This document shows, piece after piece, positions 57,735 to 64,000 of a DNA stretch of 64,000 nucleotides. The translations under genes were made by a program, and so were the position numbers. The first letter of the stretch is position 1, and each line of letters starts with the position of its first letter. Below the pieces are notes generated by a model. That model was given only the letters and a program-made list of their open reading frames with translations, had not been told where the DNA came from and ran no database searches. Source of the DNA: Trichuris trichiura (lineage: Eukaryota > Nematoda > Enoplea > Trichinellida > Trichuridae); contig JBAJFE010000014.1 in the NCBI GenBank assembly GCA_037903355.1, positions 4,650,001-4,714,000 on the forward strand. The letters are read 5' to 3'.

Positions 57735-58678
57735 TCATCCGTTGCATGCCAAGTGTCCCAAATGGATTACCTGGAGTACTTGACTCCTCAAGTGCTTTGG
57801 AATAACAATCCAAACCCCGTGGAAAAGACATCCCTTCTCCGTTGAGAGCGAACGCCTCAGCTTCCTGAAGTGCTTGATCACTTCAGAATCCGCAGATTGT
57901 GGCCATCCTTTTATTGTGTACCGAATAACTGCGCAAATAACTGGGTCCTTCTTCGACTCCTTTGGTATCAGTCCCAGATCCGCTGGGTTCATTTGAAGAC
58001 TAATGGTAGTAACCGCCCTAAGTGAGCAAACTGTGTCGACCTCTGCATCGTTCTCTTCTTCGTCAAATTGAGTGTCTTCCCCGGCTGGGAGTCGACTGAA
58101 CGCGTCTGCATTGCCGTGGTCAGCTGTCTTTCAATACTCTATGGAGTAGTCGTACTGGTTCAGTACTAGCGACCACCGAGCTAGTCTATTTGCCGCTAAC
58201 ACCGGTGTGCCTTTGGCTGGCTCAAATAGTACAACCAGCGGTTTGTGGTCGGTGACCAAGATGAAACGTCGTCCGTAGAAAAACTGATGAAATTTCCTCA
58301 GTGCGAAAATCACCGCCAAAGCTTCCTTTTCAACTTGACTGTAGCGACGCTGCGATTCCGAAAATGTCTTTGAGACGTTGGCGATTGGCCGCTCACTGCC
58401 ATCAGCATACCGATGAAATAGGACTACCCCAATTCCAAATTCGGAAGCGTCACACGAGATACCGTTTTCTGCGATGGTTCAAAACGAGCCAACACTGTAT
58501 CTGCACATAGGATATTTTTTAGGCGCTGAAAAGCTGCTTGTTCCACCGCAGCCCGTGTCCACGGCACATCCTTTCTAGTTGGGCGGTTCAGGGGCTCCGT
58601 TATCATGGATCGGTTCAGTGTAAACCGGACCGACCCCAAAAAGGAACGTAGGCGGGCCACGTTCGTGGGCGGTGGCAT
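57735..58678 (-). pseudogene. RT thumb and RNase H of deleted Gypsy-like element
   Basis: The segment opens with PPPTNVARLRSFLGSVRF (reverse-transcriptase thumb). It continues through RNase H (ALRKFHQFFYGRRF, LVTDHKPLVVLFEP) and the tether to integrase (NPADLGLIPKESKKDP, then VLQVIHLGH). A TGA follows YSIEY at about 58128, and a frame change plus a stop lie near 57730. Confidence 0.75.
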
Positions 58679-58704
58679 CCTGTCCGCTGCGCCAGTCCTT
58701 CTGC

Positions 58705-58917
58705 TGTGTTTCAGGGATCTAGAGATAGCCTAGAGGAATTCCGCCTTAACGCGTACTGGTTTATTGGTAAGCAAATCCGCACACAGAGGTTAACGTAGAG
58801 AACAACAGCAATTAAGCGACAACAATAAGCACGGAACGTAAGATCATTTTCAGGCTATAGGGGAAGCATCTCTTCCGATCCTGCGTAATTCTTCCTGTAG
58901 CGCTAGCATCCACAGCA
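58705..58917 (-). repeat. 5' LTR of deleted Gypsy-like element
   Basis: On the minus strand it begins TGTGGATGCTAGCG and ends CTGAAACACA, 213 bp, with CAATAAACC as a probable polyadenylation signal. The sequence CTGGCGCAGCGGAC about 10 bases inside may be the remains of the primer-binding site. Confidence 0.7.
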
Positions 58918-61317
58918 GAATAGGCCTCATAATTTTCTGCAACTGTTTAGAGAATATTTAATGTACAGAAGTGGCTCGGCAAATGGTCGATGAAGAAGTG
59001 CACAGCGTCACTAACTCGTAGGCCTTTAGTGAGAAAGAATCTTACTATGCTAGCGGTTTCGTGTGTCTGAACAACGATTGCCAAAAGAAAAATGTGGAAA
59101 CCTATGATGACCAATCAATCCCAACAATAAGGTTGATTTTGGAGCTTGTCTCTGAGAACCCCCATCTCTTGAGAAATGCAGGTTTTTTTCTGGCAAACAT
59201 GCCCCTAGCTTGTTACGCCTTTACTGGAAAGCATGCCAATCACCATTTTTTGCCCTTATCCAAATCTAAGCCAAGACATATGCCTTATGTGTAGGCTTAG
59301 GCCCAGATAAGGGCAAGACAAGATGTCTGGCAAGCTTACAGTATAACGGTGGGGCGCTTGGGAGACTGGATCCGTTATTTTATTGTTTTTAATGAATAGT
59401 TCAACTGACACTCGCAGAAATAGCAGAAGTCGGTATTACTTGCTACATAAGCTGCGAATTACGTAATATTCAAGTGCGTACGTAGCAAAGGGGGGGAATC
59501 AGAAATAGTTGAAATTGCAGATACGGAGATCTGAGTAATTCTGGAAAACCCGTTACAAAAGTTGAAACGCTGAGGTAAATATAAATGACAGTTTCTTATC
59601 GAAGGAGTAGGCTGTGGTGGTTTGGAGTTGTGCCCCAAATACTTTTCCAGCACAATCACTCGAATAGAGTAAAGGCACATAGTAGTCAACTGGAAGCTAC
59701 ATTATTCGCTAACGTCAATAATGCCGACTTTTCTGCTCTTTGATAATGTTGGCGCATTCTGGCGGCGCCTACTCACCCTCATACTGTACCTAAGCTGCTT
59801 TTAGTTAGTCGATTGTACTACTGTTCCTTCGCTGTTGTGTTGCCTGCTTATAAGTAAAGCTGTGCTACTCGCTCTCGAATTCCTACAGTTAAGAACAGAC
59901 ATGCTTGACCGTATTAATAATAACGTGTTTTGCTTTACGTAATTGAAGCCGTTGTATTAGCTTGTTCGATTCACCAGACTTCGCGTGAACGTGAACAGTA
60001 GCTAGCACGCTAATACAATGCCAGAGGCTGGAGTATTAATCGCCATTCTTGTATGACCAGTTTCGTTTCAGCAAATAATTGGTATCCTTATTTCAACTGC
60101 ATTCTGCATTCTATTGTCTCATGTTTGTTAAAATACTGAACAATTCTATTATTAATTTGTAGCAGACCCTCGGACGTTGGTTATGCCATCCTTCCATTCA
60201 CTAAGTCCTTCCTTCTCCATGCCATTTGACTAATGACTTTTAGTACAACTCGATGATAAAAGACAGCAGATTTGACAACGGTAAAAGCAACATAAACATA
60301 GAATAACGGCACACTATTCCCTTCTGTCAATGGAGCAACCACGCCTGTCAACCGCACAAGTCAGCACTAGTTTCTTCTTCTGTTTCCGTCCCCACTTTCC
60401 GTCTTCTACGTCACGGTTGTTTACCTGCATTCCATACCGTAGCACTTCAGGTGCGCTACAATTTTTCACATCCACTAAATTGAGTAGCTACATTCAGCGA
60501 TAAACAATCATTCCGATCCATTTTCGCAGAGTCAACACTTTGCTCGATCGGATTCGCGTTAGTTGAGCTGATGATGAAACAGTCTCGACTGTATGCAGGT
60601 CTGGAAAAAAAATTGAACATTTTGTCGTATAAGCCTGTTCAGTGCTTTTTGAAATGAGTTTTAAAAGTTATCACTTCTCTCATCCATTAACCTCACTTTG
60701 TCTAAAGCTAAGTATTTATCTGAAAGAATGGAAACTGGCATCATGCTTCAAATGCGTTTACATTTCGCTGATTCGTACGAGCGAACAGAAGCTGCATGGC
60801 TATTGGAAACTCACGCAAAGTTAGAAATTCCGTAATTTGCACGTTTAGCTGCATAACGAAGATGAACATGATTTATGCAGCTTTCACTTGCATGAAATTG
60901 TTCTGCTTGCCTAGCCGCTCACGTTTCATAAACGCAATAAAAAGTTGAACTGTGGAGCAAGAGGTCACACTTCATAACGCATAGTAAATACTCTTGCAAC
61001 TGCTTGCAACCGAAGTTGTCAGACGAAAGTTTTCACTTCCAGAATTCAGACAGAAAAATGGTTCAGTTAAAGCTCGAGAAAAAGATCAAGGAATTAAAAA
61101 GTGTCACCGTATGGAATCGCTATACGCAATTAAGCAAAAGTGCCCACGCTCATGAATCTGTCCCACCGCATAGTAAAAGTAAAGAATTTTCGCTCGCTTT
61201 CTCAGCATGTAGCATGCGTATTTTCTGCTGAGTAAACTGAAGTACTTGTTTAATAATGTTCATTCATATTTAAACCAAATATTTGCATTGAGCAAAAGTG
61301 AGAATGAAACGAAGATG
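58918..61317. other. Intergenic region
   Basis: No gene was recognised. A small repeat related to 15500-15650 lies at 59165-59325 and ends in the inverted pair TGCCCTTATCC ... GGCTTAGGCCCAGATAAGGGCA. Confidence 0.5.
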
Positions 61318-61319
61318 CT

Positions 61320-61327
61320 TATAAAAG
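61320..61327 (+). promoter_or_regulatory. TATA box of tandem trypsin-like gene
   Basis: TATAAAAG lies 42 bases upstream of the ATG at 61362, a classic core-promoter position for a gene with a very short leader. Confidence 0.65.
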
Positions 61328-61361
61328 GCGAAGCAACCCATTCATTGTCACTTCAATCGGA

Positions 61362-64000
61362 ATGCGACTCCCGAGCTCAAGGGCAGTTGGACTGCTCTTT
61401 TTCTGTCTGACATTTTACCAGTCTGTAAGTAATTCATAATTACGTGTCCTAGCCTTTCAAGACTTTTTCAGGAAGGCGCTGGCTGCGGATGGCCAAAGGC
61501 ATATGGAGGGGAACCTATTTCATATTACTTCCAAAGCGATAAAATACCATTTCCCTGGTCAGTGGCAATAACAAACAATCTGAGAAAGTTTAGATGTCTG
61601 GGAAGTATTATCCCTGAAAACTATGCTGGCGGCATTCAGAAAAATGGCTCAACGTTAGTCCTGACTGCAGGAAGCTGCTTTCGAAAGTAAGCCGAAACTG
61701 ATGAATTGACACTGCTGAGTAATTATTTCTTGCAGCAAGGTATTTAAAGGATGGGGTACAGCTACCAGCTATCGGGTCTTTGCTGGCATAGAACGTTACC
61801 AATTTTTTGGAATCGGTGCAACTAAATCCTATGTGAAAAGTATTAGAATACTACCACTTTACACTGGGAACGAGTACATGTGGTACGGAGTTGCACTGGT
61901 TATCTTAAACAAGCCATTCATGTTCAACAAACGCATCTCACCTGTATGTGTACCTGAACAAAAGCTACCACCGGATGCCAAAAGGTGTTTCGTTTCGACT
62001 TACGTAAACAGCAAACTAGATGAAGAAGGAGTAAATTTGGTTTCGGGCTCACAGTGCGACTTTGGTCAGTTTCCTGAGTTGAAAAACGCTGATGGTGTTT
62101 GCAGCATTCACCAACACGCCAACACGGATAAGGTGCGTGAAGGGTTTATTCATTAGCAAATTAAATTACCATTTCATTTAAGTCGTTCGGAGGACCACTG
62201 ACTTGTATAGTTAACGACAAAGCATATCAGTTCGGCGTTTATTTGTCCCAGATGGTTGTTAAGGACATGTTCAGAAAGGATCCGGTAGCTCTTCACTACT
62301 ACGGTCACTTTTTAAAACTGCTTTCGAACGATTCTCTGCATGGCAATGATTTCATTGAAATCGGCACCAAGTCTTCAGCACGTCCTACGGATATTATGGA
62401 AGTTGAAACCAAGGAGCCCGCTGAAGCTATCGAGGTGAATAATTTATAACATCCCTACTTTTTTCTTCTAACGGGCGTTTAGAAATTTTGTTCTAATCTT
62501 TCATGTAGCGGTATTTTCAGTCCGTTTTTTCATTAACATTTATTGTATAAACGTTTAATGCGGGGATTATGGGCCTCACCGTGGCCTGTCATCAGCGCAA
62601 TTTGTGCCGCCCGTATCCCTGCTTAACATTTCTTCACTACTGTGCCAGTATTCTAACAAATGCCTGCACGGTAGCGAATATATGTTTTCAAAATAAGCCT
62701 ACAATCCATTCTAATGACTTCATAAAGCAAATGTTTATTCATAACGCTTCACAAATAACCACCAATAACCCTGACCACGCCCTTTTACCTTTTTTCATAA
62801 GTTTCTCTGTTCCAAAATAAACCGTTTTCATTTCACTGTAACGCATTAGACATAATCGAAAAGCTTAAATAAGAGCACAGCGATTAAGTCAAATGTCACC
62901 AATAAATATGTCAACAAAAAGTGGTGGAAAACGTACCCATGCACGTTTCAAGTTATAATACATGCCATGATTGCTTTCAGGGAAAACATCAGGTGAATAC
63001 AAAAATGCCAGAGAAACCAGTTGACGTTCCACGGCCATCTCACCCTGTTCAACCAGCAGCACCGTCTAGCAACGTAAGCTGATGCGACTTTAACATTAAC
63101 CTTTTAGAATGAATATGCATGCATATGCCAGAAAGTCAAAAAGATACTACTAAAAAACTGAATTCTAAGCATATTTTTAACGTTCGCAAATAGGTCATTT
63201 AGTCACTGTTACATTATTTCAAAAATGCTGTGCTTCGTAACTGCCACTTGAAGCTTCCTAGTCGTTTGCAGATGAATGCCGTTTTATTCTTATTTCCATT
63301 TGTTGTAGCTTTGATAGCAAACGGAGTATTGTCTTCTCAACGTCTTTAATAGTTTATGAGCAGTTCTATGACGTGATAATCGTTCGAGCATAACGCTGCA
63401 GTACGGTATTAAATGAAAGCAGCTTGTTAACAGTGCTCTGCGAAGTTTCATAAAAATAGGAAACAGGACGTTTCTCAAAATGTTTTAGGAAAAACCAGCT
63501 CGCTGCGGTGACACAAGCTTCTTTGATAAAACGCTGGAAAGCTACGTTGAGGGAAATTCCTCAAGAGAAATTTTCCCTTGGAACGTGTTTATTGCAACAC
63601 GGACAAGGGGGGTTGTCAGATGTGTCGGAAGCCTGATACACAGTGGTGAAATCGAAAGCAGTGCGAACTCCTCAGACATTGTTTTAACAGCAGGGGATTG
63701 CTTTAGACGGTAAAGAAGTAGGTTTGTTAATGTTTAGGCAAATGGAAATTGCTATAGATATTCGTATTCTACGTGTGTAACGAAGACCAATTTGGTAGTA
63801 TACGCTGGTTCATCTAACTATGCTTGGTACAGCCGCAAAGGGATCAAAGTTAGCATTGAAACTACTCGTTCATACGGAATTTCGGGGAAATCTGGAGAAC
63901 GCTGGAACGAAATAGCTCTATTGAGACTTCGCAGGTCATTAACGACGAAAAATAAAGTGATCCCCGTCTGCTTGGCTCCACGGGAAGAACTTCCGCCTTT
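61362..64000 (+). CDS. Secreted tandem trypsin-like pseudoprotease, partial
   Basis: Exons 61362-61424, 61472-61686, 61736-62132, 62183-62434, 62981-63073, 63489-63709 and 63758 to beyond the window keep phase throughout. Exon 1 is a signal peptide (MRLPSSRAVGLLFFCLTFYQS). Domain 1 has the S1 fold (FPWSVAI, CLGSIIP, PVCVPEQKLPP), but the catalytic His region reads LTAGSC instead of TAAHC, the Asp region YGVALV instead of NDIAL, and the Ser region SFGGPL instead of GDSGGPL; all three catalytic residues are replaced. A Pro-rich linker (KPVDVPRPSHPVQPAAPSS) leads to domain 2, with LTAGDC for the His site and NEIALL for the Asp site. It is therefore a serine-protease homologue likely used for binding, of a kind common in parasitic nematode secretions. 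The 3' end lies outside the window. Confidence 0.88.

Larger units (their letters stand above)
56520..58917 (-). mobile_element. Ty3/Gypsy-like element, internally deleted
   Basis: A 5' LTR at 58705-58917 (TG...CA, with AATAAA inside) is followed almost directly by the end of the reverse transcriptase, then RNase H, integrase and a 110-bp piece of the 3' LTR (56520-56629) with purine tract GCGGGGAGGTG next to it. Gag, protease and most of the reverse transcriptase are deleted. The family is the nematode K02A2.6-like Gypsy type, distinct from the 33.7-kb element. Confidence 0.8.

Noticed and set aside
60560..60600. CTGATGATGAAACAG as a hammerhead core
   Set aside because: No stem II lies between CTGATGA and GAAA, so the fold cannot form.
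61690..61720. CTGATGA in the trypsin-like gene intron as a hammerhead
   Set aside because: No GAAA with a pairing stem II follows within a plausible distance.

Overview
This is a gene-bearing but transposon-rich stretch of a compact animal genome. Genes carry many short exons separated by GT-AG introns as small as about 45-60 bp, with a few introns of 1-3 kb. The mix of LTR elements, Penelope-like elements, hAT elements and secreted lipocalin and trypsin-like pseudoenzyme genes fits a clade I (Dorylaimia) nematode such as Trichuris, Trichinella or a relative. That taxonomic call is inference from gene style; no rRNA or mitochondrial marker is present. No CRISPR array, rRNA or convincing tRNA was seen.

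Layout of host genes: phosphorylase kinase beta subunit (minus, 2340-7274, 17 exons decoded, 3' end off the window); a THAP4/nitrobindin-type protein with an N-terminal hydrophobic segment (plus, 10662-14730); a secreted lipocalin with a long low-complexity N-terminal half (minus, 17225-19328); GINS subunit SLD5 (plus, 25761-26778) converging on a single-exon CK1/TTBK-like kinase (minus, 26877-27770); an unrecognised two-exon gene (minus, 31645-32291); a KCTD-type BTB protein (minus, 32778-33113, partial); a C1-tetrahydrofolate synthase locus (minus, 39982-42262) that is frameshifted and stops inside the formyl-THF synthetase domain; a complete SEC14/GOLD lipid-transfer protein (minus, 47970-52173); an unrecognised seven-exon gene (minus, 52631-53966); and a secreted protein with tandem trypsin-like domains whose catalytic residues are replaced (plus, 61362 to the window end).

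Layout of mobile DNA: hAT-type non-autonomous elements with 8-bp target duplications at 1051-1518, 14990-15453, 36085-36248 and 55404-56388 (the last carries a mariner-type HTH fragment); a decayed hAT transposase at about 44893-47646 enclosing a pogo-like MITE at 45100-45282; a GC-rich Ty3/Gypsy-like element at 33699-37702 with terminal repeats of only about 80 bp; an internally deleted Gypsy copy at 56520-58917; several long fold-back elements; and a degenerate minisatellite at about 54600-55240.

The most notable signal is a set of hammerhead ribozyme motifs of the Penelope-like-element type. Two lie head to head in 103-bp inverted repeats around a reverse-transcriptase fragment (21209-21884). 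One lies just downstream of a Penelope-type endonuclease C-terminus (30577-30608). One lies at 44778-44810. All four share an extra C after the CTGANGA box and a minimal stem III.
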